The notes below the pieces were generated by a model. It was not told where the DNA came from, did not search any database, and saw only the letters and a program-made list of their open reading frames with translations. A DNA stretch of 64,000 nt from Anabaena minutissima FACHB-250. GTDB taxonomy: Bacteria > Cyanobacteriota > Cyanobacteriia > Cyanobacteriales > Nostocaceae. Both the position numbers and the translations under genes were made by a program. The stretch spans positions 124,001-188,000 of the forward strand of contig NZ_JACJRG010000010.1 in assembly GCF_014697125.1 (NCBI RefSeq), in the 5' to 3' direction. Below, one piece after another: positions 45,697 to 54,100 of this stretch. Position 1 is the first letter of the stretch, and every line of letters starts with the position of its first letter.

Positions 45697-45782
45697 GGAG
45701 ACAAGGGAGACAAGGGAGACAAGGGAGATTTTTACTGAGTCCCCAGTCCCCAGTCCCCAGTCCCCAGTCCCCAGTCCCCAGT
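45697..45782. repeat. Two STRR tracts after gltX
   Basis: GGGAGACAA nonamers (about three) directly follow the gltX stop. AGTCCCC heptamers (about six) follow at 45739-45782. No gene is seen between 45696 and 45911. Confidence 0.8.
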
Positions 45783-45911
45783 TATTTAATTTTGAATTTT
45801 GAATTAATTTCTCCCCAATCCCTAAAATTACATAGTCAATTCCTCTCAAACTGGGAACATAGGCTGTAAAATTCATGTCTTTCCAAACACTGAGATACTT
45901 ATAGAATCACT

Positions 45912-46406
45912 ATGTCGAAAACAACGCTAAATGAAGGGATTCGATTCTCTTTAATGATAGTTACGCTTGGCGTTATATCGGCACTGCCAAGCGGTGGCAC
46001 AGCCCAAGAAACCCCTCCCATATTTGGAGATATCACTATCAGTCAAAAATTTTCTCCTGACCCCCTCACCGTCCGGGGTATGAGTGGCGGCTTAGTAGCA
46101 GGAGACAAAATTGCTGGTATAGTTGACACCTCTACTGGGCCATGTACTGGATTTGTAGATAAAGCACCAGACCACACTATTAAATTAACCAATAAATTTG
46201 ACTACCTAAAACTGCAAATACAAGCACCCCAAGACACTACTATCATTGTCAAAGGGCCTGGCGGGACTTGGTGCAACGACGATTTAGATGGCAAACATCC
46301 CGGCATAGTTGGTGAATGGCTACCTGGAGATTACCAAGTTTGGATCGGTTCTTACGACAAAGATAAATATTTTCCTTATACGTTACAAGTTACAGAAGTT
46401 AAGTAG
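45912..46406 (+). CDS. Exported protein of unknown function
   Basis: A 164-residue protein with a signal peptide (hydrophobic segment about 12-26, probable cleavage after GGTAQ). The mature domain resembles small beta-sandwich cyanobacterial proteins: SQKFSPDPLTVRGMSGG, then STGPCTGFVDKAPDHTIKL and GGTWCNDDLDGKHPGI. Two cysteines (about 76 and 116) could form a disulphide. The pattern 'loss of function term, G-D-Y-Q-V-W-I-G' near the end (GDYQVWIGSY) recalls pre-peptidase C-terminal-like domains. I do not recognise a specific role. Confidence 0.65.
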   Translation: MSKTTLNEGIRFSLMIVTLGVISALPSGGTAQETPPIFGDITISQKFSPDPLTVRGMSGGLVAGDKIAGIVDTSTGPCTGFVDKAPDHTIKLTNKFDYLKLQIQAPQDTTIIVKGPGGTWCNDDLDGKHPGIVGEWLPGDYQVWIGSYDKDKYFPYTLQVTEVK

Positions 46407-46710
46407 GCATTGGGCATGGGGCATGGGGAATTGGGAATAGTATTTTTCTCACCCTGCTCCCCCTGCTTTCTTGTCCCCTATCCCCCAATCCCCTCCCATG
46501 ATCGCCATGTTGTATTAGAATTAAGTTAAATTTAATTAAGATTCTTATCGGCATCTCAGATTTCACTTAAGCAGTTACAGCTTTGTGGTAATGCCTGATT
46601 AGATATCAAATTAAACAAAATGGAGTTATAAACATCCGTTTTACAACTATCTAGTGACGACGGTTGCTAGAAATAACTAAATGTAAATTGGCATCTAGAG
46701 GCAAATTAAA

Positions 46711-48597
46711 ATGAAATTCTCTTGGAGAGTCCTCGTACTCTGGACATTGCCTGCTTTGGTAATTGGCTTTTTCTTTTGGCAAGGCGCGTTTGCAGGCAAT
46801 CCTGCTGACATGAGCAGAAATGCTGCTAATACGCGCATGACCTATGGCCGCTTTCTGGAATACTTAGACGCTGGTCGAGTCAACAATGTCGATCTGTATG
46901 AAGGCGGCAGAACAGCGATTATTGAAGCCAGTGACCAAGATATCGAAAATCGTGTGCAACGCTGGCGGGTAGATTTGCCAATTAATGCGCCTGAGTTAAT
47001 CAGTAAGCTTAAAGAAAAACAAGTTAGTTTTGATGCTCATCCCATGCGTAATGATGGGGCTATCTGGGGACTTTTAGGTAATCTGATTTTCCCAATCTTA
47101 TTGATTACTGGATTGTTCTTTTTGTTCCGTCGCTCCAATAATATGCCTGGCGGCCCTGGTCAAGCCATGAACTTTGGTAAATCCAAAGCGCGTTTCCAAA
47201 TGGAAGCCAAAACTGGGGTGAAATTTGATGATGTAGCTGGTATTGAAGAAGCTAAAGAAGAATTACAAGAAGTTGTTACCTTCTTAAAACAGCCAGAAAG
47301 ATTTACAGCTGTTGGCGCACGCATTCCCAAAGGGGTGCTGTTGGTAGGCCCTCCAGGTACAGGTAAAACTTTACTAGCAAAAGCGATCGCTGGTGAAGCT
47401 GGTGTTCCTTTCTTCAGTATTTCCGGTTCGGAGTTTGTAGAAATGTTCGTGGGTGTGGGTGCTTCCCGCGTCCGTGACTTGTTCAAGAAAGCTAAAGATA
47501 ACGCTCCTTGTATCATCTTCATCGATGAAATTGATGCTGTTGGTAGACAACGGGGTGCCGGTATCGGTGGCGGTAATGATGAGAGAGAACAAACTCTTAA
47601 CCAGTTACTCACCGAGATGGATGGGTTTGAAGGTAACACTGGCATTATTATTATTGCTGCTACCAACCGTCCTGATGTATTAGATGCGGCTTTGTTGCGT
47701 CCTGGTCGATTTGACAGACAAGTCACCGTTGATGCACCAGACATTAAAGGACGCTTGGAAATTCTACAAGTCCACGCTCGTAACAAGAAACTTGACCCCA
47801 GCGTATCATTAGAAGCGATCGCGCGTCGCACACCAGGATTCACCGGTGCAGATTTAGCTAACCTACTGAATGAAGCCGCCATTCTCACCGCTAGAAGGCG
47901 CAAAGAAGGCATTACCCTGGGTGAGATTGACGACGCAGTAGATAGAGTTGTCGCCGGGATGGAAGGTACACCATTGGTAGACAGCAAGAGCAAACGCTTG
48001 ATTGCTTACCATGAAGTTGGACACGCCTTGGTAGGGACTTTATTAAAAGACCACGACCAAGTGCAGAAAGTTACCCTGATTCCTCGCGGACAAGCACAAG
48101 GTTTGACTTGGTTTACCCCCAACGAAGAACAAGGCTTAATTTCTCGTTCTCAACTCAAAGCCAGAATCACTGGTGCTTTGGGTGGTCGTGCAGCCGAATA
48201 CATAATTTTCGGTGCGGCGGAAGTGACTACGGGTGCAGGCGGAGACTTACAACAAGTAACCGGTATGGCTCGCCAAATGGTGACACGCTTCGGGATGTCT
48301 AATTTAGGCCCTCTGTCCTTGGAAAGCCAACAAGGGGAAGTTTTCCTAGGTCGTGACTGGATGACCCGTTCTGATTATTCCGAATCAATTGCGGCTCGGA
48401 TTGATTCTCAAGTGCGGGAAATTGTGGAACAGTGCTATGAAAACGCTAAGAAGATTATGCGGGAAAATCGCGCTGTTACCGATCGCCTAGTTGATTTGCT
48501 GATTGAAAAAGAAACCATTGACGGTGATGAGTTCCGTCAAATTGTTGCTGAGTACACTGATGTACCTGAAAAAGTCCAGTTTGTTCCACAACTGTAG
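46711..48597 (+). CDS. ftsH: ATP-dependent zinc metalloprotease FtsH (thylakoid FtsH2 type)
   Basis: A 628-residue membrane AAA+ protease. Two N-terminal membrane helices (about 8-28 and 118-140) flank a lumenal or periplasmic domain. The AAA domain has Walker A at 213-220 (GPPGTGKT), Walker B at 268-275 (IIFIDEID) and the second region of homology around 310-335. The zinc motif is H434-E-V-G-H438. The start ([25 protein letters not shown] begins the first helix) and overall sequence resemble the cyanobacterial FtsH2 that degrades photodamaged D1 protein in photosystem II repair. It has a strong terminator. The 46407-46710 upstream gap holds G-rich repeats and a long AT-rich leader. Confidence 0.95.
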   Translation: MKFSWRVLVLWTLPALVIGFFFWQGAFAGNPADMSRNAANTRMTYGRFLEYLDAGRVNNVDLYEGGRTAIIEASDQDIENRVQRWRVDLPINAPELISKLKEKQVSFDAHPMRNDGAIWGLLGNLIFPILLITGLFFLFRRSNNMPGGPGQAMNFGKSKARFQMEAKTGVKFDDVAGIEEAKEELQEVVTFLKQPERFTAVGARIPKGVLLVGPPGTGKTLLAKAIAGEAGVPFFSISGSEFVEMFVGVGASRVRDLFKKAKDNAPCIIFIDEIDAVGRQRGAGIGGGNDEREQTLNQLLTEMDGFEGNTGIIIIAATNRPDVLDAALLRPGRFDRQVTVDAPDIKGRLEILQVHARNKKLDPSVSLEAIARRTPGFTGADLANLLNEAAILTARRRKEGITLGEIDDAVDRVVAGMEGTPLVDSKSKRLIAYHEVGHALVGTLLKDHDQVQKVTLIPRGQAQGLTWFTPNEEQGLISRSQLKARITGALGGRAAEYIIFGAAEVTTGAGGDLQQVTGMARQMVTRFGMSNLGPLSLESQQGEVFLGRDWMTRSDYSESIAARIDSQVREIVEQCYENAKKIMRENRAVTDRLVDLLIEKETIDGDEFRQIVAEYTDVPEKVQFVPQL

Positions 48598-48667
48598 TTA
48601 TTAAATCAGTAAACAGTTATCAGGCTTTCTTCTGCTGATAACTGGTAACTGCTCACTGATAACTTTG

Positions 48668-48699
48668 AACGGGGATAGTCAAACTACCCCCGTTTTTTT
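48668..48699 (+). terminator. Rho-independent terminator of ftsH
   Basis: ACGGGG (48669-48674) pairs with CCCCGT (48688-48693), followed by seven T. It also lies at the convergent 3' end of the HopA1-like gene. Confidence 0.85.
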
Positions 48700-48706
48700 A
48701 TTGACC

Positions 48707-49801
48707 CTATCTCAAAGGGGTATATATATCTTCAGAATTGGCATTGAGATAAGGACACTGCAATTCAATATTTAATGCAGAGAACTGTTGCAAAATAGAT
48801 GTCATCTTACCTGATGGTGTATTAATACCTTGCTGCCAAGCTGCTAGCAAACCATTAGCGACAATTTGACAACGATGTGTACCGAAACTCTCATTTTCAG
48901 TAAATCTATGCTTTGGTTCTTCAGCGATCGCTAAACCTGGTGCTATAGGCTTAGTAAATAGGGGTACTTGCTCCCGAAAATGGGCTTCATGCTTTCTATA
49001 AAGCGTCTCTAGGACTGGCTGAACCTGTTCATAACTATTTTTGTCAAAATACAGAACTGCTGAGTCATAACGCTCATAATCGGAAGGGTTATATAAAGCT
49101 TTAAAGGTAAATTCTAGAGATATCGCATTGAGTTGTGTTGTCAAACTATCCATGACTGCAACTGCACCATCTGGAGTGACATTAAAGTAGACACGCACCA
49201 GAGTTTGACCCGGTGTTTGATGATGTCGTGATGCACCTGCATCAGCAACTGCCATATAAAACCCACTTTGCACGAGGTTTTTAGGTAATTTGATAGAAAT
49301 TAAGTTCCCTAAATTAACAGGTGTTTGCAGTGCATCTTGTTCTACATACAATGTTAAACCATCTCGATGAACTGCTATAGCACCGTCTATTTCTTCTCTG
49401 ACTACCAGCCAAGCATGACTCCAGTAGCCTTGACCTCTATTATTTTCATGCAGGCGATCGTAAAAAGCTAAGTCTACACCTAAAAAGGTGTTGTTCTCTA
49501 GATTTTGGTTGACTGCTAAATTAGATATCTCTGCATCTGATGCCAAAACACTTTTTAAAGAGCCATTGTAATAGATGCCGTAGAGAAAACTACGCAACTG
49601 CTGACTTAAATACTTATTCTGTAAATCTGATGATAATTTTTCAAAGCGGGAGACTGAAGACTCCGGTAATTCTAGGGGTTTATAGTTGGGATGCTTAATA
49701 CAATACTGGGATTGGATTTCAACATTATGAATGATGTCTTGCAATGATAGTTGCAGTGATTCTGAGATATCTGACAATTGGACAGAATCTAATAGTTGCA
49801 T
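48707..49801 (-). CDS. HopA1-family protein (LanY/TvaD-like lyase of a split RiPP dehydratase)
   Basis: A 364-residue soluble protein. The C-terminal two thirds match the HopA1 effector family as seen in bacterial RiPP clusters: VRVYFNVTPDGAVAVMDSLT, FTFKALYNPSDYERYDSAVLY, then PLFTKPIAPGLAIAEEP and SFGTHRCQIVANGL. HopA1-like proteins in class V lanthipeptide (LxmY) and thioviridamide (TvaD) pathways eliminate phosphate from phospho-Ser/Thr to give dehydroalanine or dehydrobutyrine. They work with a phosphotransferase-like kinase. Exactly such a kinase gene lies 48 bp upstream on the same strand, and an array of precursor-like peptides lies upstream of that. Family membership is fairly certain; the activity here is inferred from that pairing. 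Confidence 0.82.
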   Translation of the reverse strand: MQLLDSVQLSDISESLQLSLQDIIHNVEIQSQYCIKHPNYKPLELPESSVSRFEKLSSDLQNKYLSQQLRSFLYGIYYNGSLKSVLASDAEISNLAVNQNLENNTFLGVDLAFYDRLHENNRGQGYWSHAWLVVREEIDGAIAVHRDGLTLYVEQDALQTPVNLGNLISIKLPKNLVQSGFYMAVADAGASRHHQTPGQTLVRVYFNVTPDGAVAVMDSLTTQLNAISLEFTFKALYNPSDYERYDSAVLYFDKNSYEQVQPVLETLYRKHEAHFREQVPLFTKPIAPGLAIAEEPKHRFTENESFGTHRCQIVANGLLAAWQQGINTPSGKMTSILQQFSALNIELQCPYLNANSEDIYTPLR

Positions 49802-49849
49802 AGATATTGACCTGTGAATGAGGAGATAGACAAAAAATTGTAGGTTGAG

Positions 49850-51022
49850 TTAAGCGATAGATAAACTCTCAGGATAGAAATCTGTTGCTTCCACACCAAA
49901 AATTGTGGGGATAGATGCTTCTGGACGACACAACAAACTCTTGGCGACTTGCAGCATACAAATGCCGACATTCCCAAAGGTTTTTTCATACTGGAGTCGA
50001 GCTTGAATAGCGGTAATTAAGGCTAAACCACAAAATTGCATCACCCGTTGTAAGAAATCGGGACGATGTTCTAGGATTTCTGGAAAATGAGTTAAGTAAG
50101 CAGTTACCAACTCTCGCAATGAAGGTTGGAGAACATACAAGGGTGTAGCTGCTAGACGTAAAGACTCATCAATGGTGATAGATTTGCCTGTCACCATGCT
50201 GTATAACCACATTTGCAGGTAGCTGGCGATGACTGTTCCCAAATCATTAGCGGGATCTCCCCAGTTACCACGTTCCCAGTCAATCAAGCGGATAATTTTC
50301 TCCTCAGGGGCGGCTTCCCAATCCAGGGAAACTAGAATATTGTTTAGCTTGAGGTCATTATGGGTGAGACAACACGGAGTTAAGGAATTAATTAATTCTG
50401 CGATCGCCTGACCTAAACTGTCATAACGTTGATATAAGGCAAAAAATCTCAGCCCATCAGCAGGCACTTTACCAAATATTTCTGGAGTTAGTCTATCTAA
50501 TCCACGATTGAGATTAGACTTTCTTTGGTGAGTAGTATTATCAATAGTATGTTGGAAAAACTCTCGATAACCTTCATTGTTAATTGAGACGCGATGAATT
50601 GAGGCTAAAGTATGGCCAATTGCTCTGGCAATTTTAATGGGAAATAAATTCAGATTTTCCTTAGCATAAAAATCCATTAAATCTCGATAATTATCAAGGT
50701 AATTGAAAATAAGAATAGAATTTTCCCAACTAAAATGTACTACCTCTGATAAATTGGCACGGATGTAGCTAAGTTCTGGAAAATGCCGTAAAAAATCATG
50801 AATCTGCCATTCCAGCAAAAACTCGCCAGCCGTTTTTCCTTCTGGGTTATGGCGTTCTTGCTTAACCAGCAGTTTCCTCCCTTCTGGAAAGTTAATTAGT
50901 AGATTAAAGTTTTTGGCTGCCTTTAGTTCAACTTTGCTGAATGACTGTTCATCAGGAGTACACAGTTTAAGAGAATTTAGATATTCAAATACGTTTTGAG
51001 AACTGAGGATAAATGGTGGCAT
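49850..51022 (-). CDS. Aminoglycoside-phosphotransferase-like kinase (LanK/TvaC-like) of the peptide cluster
   Basis: A 390-residue protein of the APH/choline-kinase-like fold. ATP-site Lys is probably K54 (LLVKQE). The catalytic loop is H221-N-D-L-K-L-N-N228, and the metal-binding segment is LIDWERGNWGDPANDLG (D248, E250). In class V lanthipeptide and thioviridamide pathways such a kinase phosphorylates Ser/Thr of a precursor peptide, and the HopA1-like lyase then removes phosphate. The lyase gene follows after 48 bp. The kinase lies 115 bp downstream of the last peptide gene in the direction of transcription. An unrelated small-molecule kinase role is possible but less likely in this context. 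Confidence 0.8.
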   Translation of the reverse strand: MPPFILSSQNVFEYLNSLKLCTPDEQSFSKVELKAAKNFNLLINFPEGRKLLVKQERHNPEGKTAGEFLLEWQIHDFLRHFPELSYIRANLSEVVHFSWENSILIFNYLDNYRDLMDFYAKENLNLFPIKIARAIGHTLASIHRVSINNEGYREFFQHTIDNTTHQRKSNLNRGLDRLTPEIFGKVPADGLRFFALYQRYDSLGQAIAELINSLTPCCLTHNDLKLNNILVSLDWEAAPEEKIIRLIDWERGNWGDPANDLGTVIASYLQMWLYSMVTGKSITIDESLRLAATPLYVLQPSLRELVTAYLTHFPEILEHRPDFLQRVMQFCGLALITAIQARLQYEKTFGNVGICMLQVAKSLLCRPEASIPTIFGVEATDFYPESLSIA

Positions 51023-51137
51023 AGTTTTAGATGATTGACAACATTAATAACAATTCATGTTAAAAATAATATTGAATCTATATTAGATAATTTAGGAGAA
51101 TATTCAAGATGGTTGATAGGATTAATACTGATATAGT

Positions 51138-51359
51138 TCATTTTGTACTAGAAACAATATATGATTTTACTAATTCTACAATGCTATCAATTGCCAATAT
51201 TATGACTACAAACTCAAAAATAGTTTCTGTAAATTGCGATATCTTGTTAAGATCATATTTATCACCGCCATATATTAATTTAGAATCCTCCTCATCTAGA
51301 TCAGTCAGAAAATTTTCTGAATCAGTAGAGTACAATTCATAAATAATGATTCTTGCCAT
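51138..51359 (-). CDS. Precursor-like peptide, divergent member (73 residues)
   Basis: The peptide nearest the kinase gene. Leader: MARIIIYELYSTDSENFLTD followed by LDEEDSKLIYGG, ending in a Gly-Gly site at 31-32. The core (41 residues) contains FEFVVIILAIDSIVELVKSY, which aligns with FEFGVITYGIDAIGHLAKSF of the seven array peptides. It therefore belongs to the same family despite low overall identity. It contains no cysteine. Its 5' flank (51485-51560) carries the same GCGATTAA and GAGCTA palindromes as the array spacers. Confidence is good that it is a real gene and a member of the family. Confidence 0.75.
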   Translation of the reverse strand: MARIIIYELYSTDSENFLTDLDEEDSKLIYGGDKYDLNKISQFTETIFEFVVIILAIDSIVELVKSYIVSSTK

Positions 51360-51578
51360 TTTCTGTATGCCTAAAAAAATGTCTCTTACTTAATGAAAGA
51401 TAAATTTTAAAACTGCATATATACTCAAGCTTAATTAGAAAATAATATTCAGAATTATAGATATTCAAATTTGTGTTGAATAAGATGCAGGCGATTAAAC
51501 TTTACATCGCTTAATCGCTCATGCCACAATTGCACTAGAGCTATTTAGCTCAGGAGTCACTTAGCAAGAAATTGAAAA

Positions 51579-51824
51579 TTAGTAGTAACCACCATCAGCA
51601 GAACTAAAAGACCTAGCTAAATGTCCAATGCCATCAATACCATAGGTGATAACGCCAAACTCAAATCCTTTTTCAGCTAAACCTAAAACACCATTTGTAG
51701 TATTAGAATAGTTACCACCATGAACAGAATCATCAAGATTGTTCAATTCGTTGAGGAAGCTTTCAGAATCTTGAAATAATTCTGCACCAGTAGCACGTAA
51801 TTCGTTAACAGCAATAAAAGCCAT
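51579..51824 (-). CDS. Precursor peptide, array copy 7 (81 residues)
   Basis: The last array copy in transcription order and the most diverged in its core. The leader MAFIAVNELRATGAELFQDS plus ESFLNELNNLDDSVHGG is identical to the other six. The core starts NYSNTTNGVL and differs by G for D (VLGLAEKG), GIDGIG for GIDAIG, LARS for LAKS, and the tail SSADGGYY. It mixes features of the two core types. The ribosome site TAGGAGTTAG lies before the ATG. No cysteine. Confidence 0.85.
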   Translation of the reverse strand: MAFIAVNELRATGAELFQDSESFLNELNNLDDSVHGGNYSNTTNGVLGLAEKGFEFGVITYGIDGIGHLARSFSSADGGYY

Positions 51825-51957
51825 GACTAACTCCTAAAACAATTGTTGTGTTTAATAGAAAGTGCAGGCGATTAAGCTTGATAAGTTAATATTGCTTAAT
51901 CGCTGATGCCGCCATTACAACAGAGCTATTTAGCTCAATATTGACTCAGTATGAAAA
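51825..51957 (-). repeat. Array spacer with conserved palindromes
   Basis: Representative of the spacers between the seven peptide genes (others at 52207-52337, 52581-52713, 52957-53089, 53339-53471 and 53718-53851). Each has stem-loop A, GCGATTAAGC with GCTTAATCGC (here 51868-51877 and 51894-51903). Each has stem-loop B, GAGCTA-TT-TAGCTC (here 51923-51936; GAACTC/TTTAGTTC variant in the last). Each also has AACAATTGTT near the ribosome site. No T-run follows, so these are not standard terminators; they may stabilise or cut the mRNA. Confidence 0.8.
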
Positions 51958-52206
51958 TTAGTAGTAACCGCCATTAGCAGAACTATAGGACTTAGCTAGG
52001 TGTCCAATTGCGTCAATACCATAGGTGATAACGCCAAACTCAAATCCTTTCACAGCCAAGTCTAAAACGCCATTTGTGGTTTGAGAATAGTTACCACCAC
52101 CATGAACAGAATCATCAAGATTATTCAATTCATTGAGAAAGCTTTCAGAATCTTGGAACAATTCTGCACCAGTAGCACGTAATTCGTTAACAGCAATAAA
52201 AGCCAT
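51958..52206 (-). CDS. Precursor peptide, array copy 6 (82 residues, core type A)
   Basis: The 37-residue leader is identical to the others. The core is type A: an extra Gly after the GG site, then NYSQTTNGVLDLAVKG, FEFGVITYGIDAIGHLAKS and YSSANGGYY. It differs from copies 1 and 3 only by N for D near the end. No cysteine; several Ser and Thr are available for dehydration. Confidence 0.85.
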   Translation of the reverse strand: MAFIAVNELRATGAELFQDSESFLNELNNLDDSVHGGGNYSQTTNGVLDLAVKGFEFGVITYGIDAIGHLAKSYSSANGGYY

Positions 52207-52337
52207 GATTAACTCCTAAAACAATTGTTGTGTTTAATAGAAAGTGCCGGCGATTAAGCGATATTTTAATATTGCTTAATCGCTAATGCCACAATTACAA
52301 CCGAGCTATTTAGCTCAATACTGACTCACTATGAAAA

Positions 52338-52580
52338 TTAGTAGTAACCACCAGCGTCACTGAAGGACTTAGCTAGGTGTCCAATCGCGTCAATACCATA
52401 GGTGATAACGCCAAACTCAAATCCTTTCACAGCCAAGTCTAAAACGCCATTTGTGGTATTAGAATAGTTACCACCATGAACAGAATCATCAAGATTGTTC
52501 AATTCGTTAAGGAAGCTTTCAGAATCTTGGAACAATTCTGCACCAGTAGCACGTAATTCGTTAACAGCAATAAAAGCCAT
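52338..52580 (-). CDS. Precursor peptide, array copy 5 (80 residues, core type B)
   Basis: Identical leader, then core type B: NYSNTTNGVLDLAVKG, FEFGVITYGIDAIGHLAKS and FSDAGGYY. The protein is identical to copy 4. The spacer on its 5' side starts with the GCGATTAAG stem-loop. No cysteine. Confidence 0.85.
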   Translation of the reverse strand: MAFIAVNELRATGAELFQDSESFLNELNNLDDSVHGGNYSNTTNGVLDLAVKGFEFGVITYGIDAIGHLAKSFSDAGGYY

Positions 52581-52713
52581 GACTAACTCCTAAAACAATT
52601 GTTGTGTTTAATAGAAAGTGCAGGCGATTAAGCTTGATAAGTTAATATTGCTTAATCGCTAATGCCACAATTACAACCGAGCTATTTAGCTCAATACTGA
52701 CTCACTATGAAAA

Positions 52714-52956
52714 TTAGTAGTAACCACCAGCGTCACTGAAGGACTTAGCTAGGTGTCCAATCGCGTCAATACCATAGGTGATAACACCAAACTCAAATCC
52801 TTTCACAGCCAAGTCTAAAACGCCATTTGTGGTATTAGAATAGTTACCACCATGAACAGAATCATCAAGATTGTTCAATTCGTTAAGGAAGCTTTCAGAA
52901 TCTTGAAATAATTCTGCACCAGTAGCACGTAATTCGTTAACAGCAATAAAAGCCAT
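52714..52956 (-). CDS. Precursor peptide, array copy 4 (80 residues, core type B)
   Basis: Protein identical to copy 5, with a few silent DNA differences (for example at the ACACC/ACGCC position in the GVI segment). This points to recent duplication or gene conversion. Core: six Ser/Thr after the GG site, three aromatic residues at or near the C-terminus, no cysteine. Confidence 0.85.
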   Translation of the reverse strand: MAFIAVNELRATGAELFQDSESFLNELNNLDDSVHGGNYSNTTNGVLDLAVKGFEFGVITYGIDAIGHLAKSFSDAGGYY

Positions 52957-53089
52957 GACTAACTCCTAAAACAATTGTTGTGTTTAATAGAAAGTGCAGG
53001 CGATTAAGCTTGATAAGTTAATATTGCTTAATCGCTAATGCCACAATTACAAACGAGCTATTTAGCTCAATACTGACTCACTATGAAAA

Positions 53090-53338
53090 TTAGTAGTAAC
53101 CGCCATCAGCAGAACTGTAGGACTTAGCTAAGTGTCCAATTGCGTCAATACCATAGGTGATAACGCCAAACTCAAATCCTTTCACAGCCAAGTCTAAAAC
53201 GCCATTTGTGGTTTGAGAATAGTTACCACCACCATGAACAGAATCATCAAGATTGTTCAATTCGTTGAGGAAGCTTTCAGAATCTTGAAATAATTCTGCA
53301 CCAGTAGCACGTAATTCGTTAACAGCAATAAACGCCAT
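53090..53338 (-). CDS. Precursor peptide, array copy 3 (82 residues, core type A)
   Basis: Protein identical to copy 1: the GGG-NYSQ type A core with the tail KSYSSADGGYY. The leader is unchanged. It sits between two type B copies, so the types are interspersed rather than grouped. No cysteine. Confidence 0.85.
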   Translation of the reverse strand: MAFIAVNELRATGAELFQDSESFLNELNNLDDSVHGGGNYSQTTNGVLDLAVKGFEFGVITYGIDAIGHLAKSYSSADGGYY

Positions 53339-53471
53339 GATTAACTCCTAAAACAATTGTTGTGTTTAATAGAAAGTGCAGGCGATTAAGCGATATTTTA
53401 ATATTGCTTAATCGCTGATGCCAGAATTACAACCGAGCTATTTAGCTCAGTTGTTACTTGGTGACTTGAAA

Positions 53472-53717
53472 TTAGTAGTAGTAACCACCAGCGTCACTGA
53501 AAGACTTAGCTAGGTGTCCAATCGCGTCAATACCATAAGTGATAACGCCAAACTCAAATCCTTTTTCAGCCAAGTCTAAAACGCCATTTGTGGTTTTAGA
53601 ATAGTTCCCACCATGAACAGAATCATCAAGATTGTTCAATTCGTTGAGGAAGCTTTCAGAATCTTGGAACAATTCTGCACCAGTAGCACGTAATTCGTTA
53701 ACAGCAATAAACGCCAT
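53472..53717 (-). CDS. Precursor peptide, array copy 2 (81 residues, core type B variant)
   Basis: Identical leader. The core is a type B variant: NYSKTTNGVLDLAEKG, FEFGVITYGIDAIGHLAKS and FSDAGGYYY, with an extra C-terminal Tyr. It shares the E for V change with copy 7. No cysteine. Confidence 0.85.
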   Translation of the reverse strand: MAFIAVNELRATGAELFQDSESFLNELNNLDDSVHGGNYSKTTNGVLDLAEKGFEFGVITYGIDAIGHLAKSFSDAGGYYY

Positions 53718-53851
53718 GATTAACTCCTAAAACAATTGTTGTGTTTAATAGAAAGTGCAGGCGATTAAGCTTGATAAGTTAATATTGCTTAATCGCTCAC
53801 TCACAATTACAAAAGAACTCTTTAGTTCAGTTGTTACTTGGTGACTTGAAA

Positions 53852-54100
53852 TTAGTAGTAACCGCCATCAGCAGAACTGTAGGACTTAGCTAGGTGTCCA
53901 ATTGCGTCAATACCATAGGTGATAACGCCAAACTCAAATCCTTTCACAGCCAAGTCTAAAACGCCATTTGTGGTTTGAGAATAGTTACCACCACCATGAA
54001 CAGAATCATCAAGATTATTCAATTCATTGAGAAAGCTTTCAGAATCCTGGAACAATTCTGCACCAGTAGCACGTAATTCGTTAACAGCAATAAAGGCCAT
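53852..54100 (-). CDS. Precursor peptide, array copy 1 (82 residues, core type A)
   Basis: The first array copy to be transcribed. The leader is identical and the core is type A. Its 5' flank (54101-54180) is the only diverged spacer. The ribosome site is TAGGAGTCTATC and the stem-loop reads ACGTTCAAGC with GCTTGTCCGT (imperfect). The array promoter is therefore probably in 54101-54438. Together copies 1-7 form a 374-383-bp period tandem repeat. No cysteine. Confidence 0.85.
   Translation of the reverse strand: MAFIAVNELRATGAELFQDSESFLNELNNLDDSVHGGGNYSQTTNGVLDLAVKGFEFGVITYGIDAIGHLAKSYSSADGGYY

Noticed and set aside
47160..47993. 277-residue antisense ORF inside ftsH
   Set aside because: It lies opposite highly conserved ftsH codons; composition and lack of any ribosome site indicate a shadow.
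51109..51342. Plus-strand 77-residue ORF opposite the diverged precursor
   Set aside because: The minus-strand frame has a leader and core motif shared with the array, so this is a shadow.
48707..51359. Ordinary class V lanthipeptide cluster
   Set aside because: The kinase/HopA1 pair fits, but no precursor has a Cys and no LxmX-like component is visible, so thioether rings cannot be proposed.
51579..54100. CRISPR-like repeat array
   Set aside because: The period is about 380 bp, the repeats are coding, and the variable parts are inside ORFs. There are no short direct repeats with unique spacers and no cas genes.
51579..54100. Nitrile-hydratase-leader (NHLP) or proteusin precursors
   Set aside because: The leader is only 37 residues and lacks the long nitrile-hydratase-like domain.
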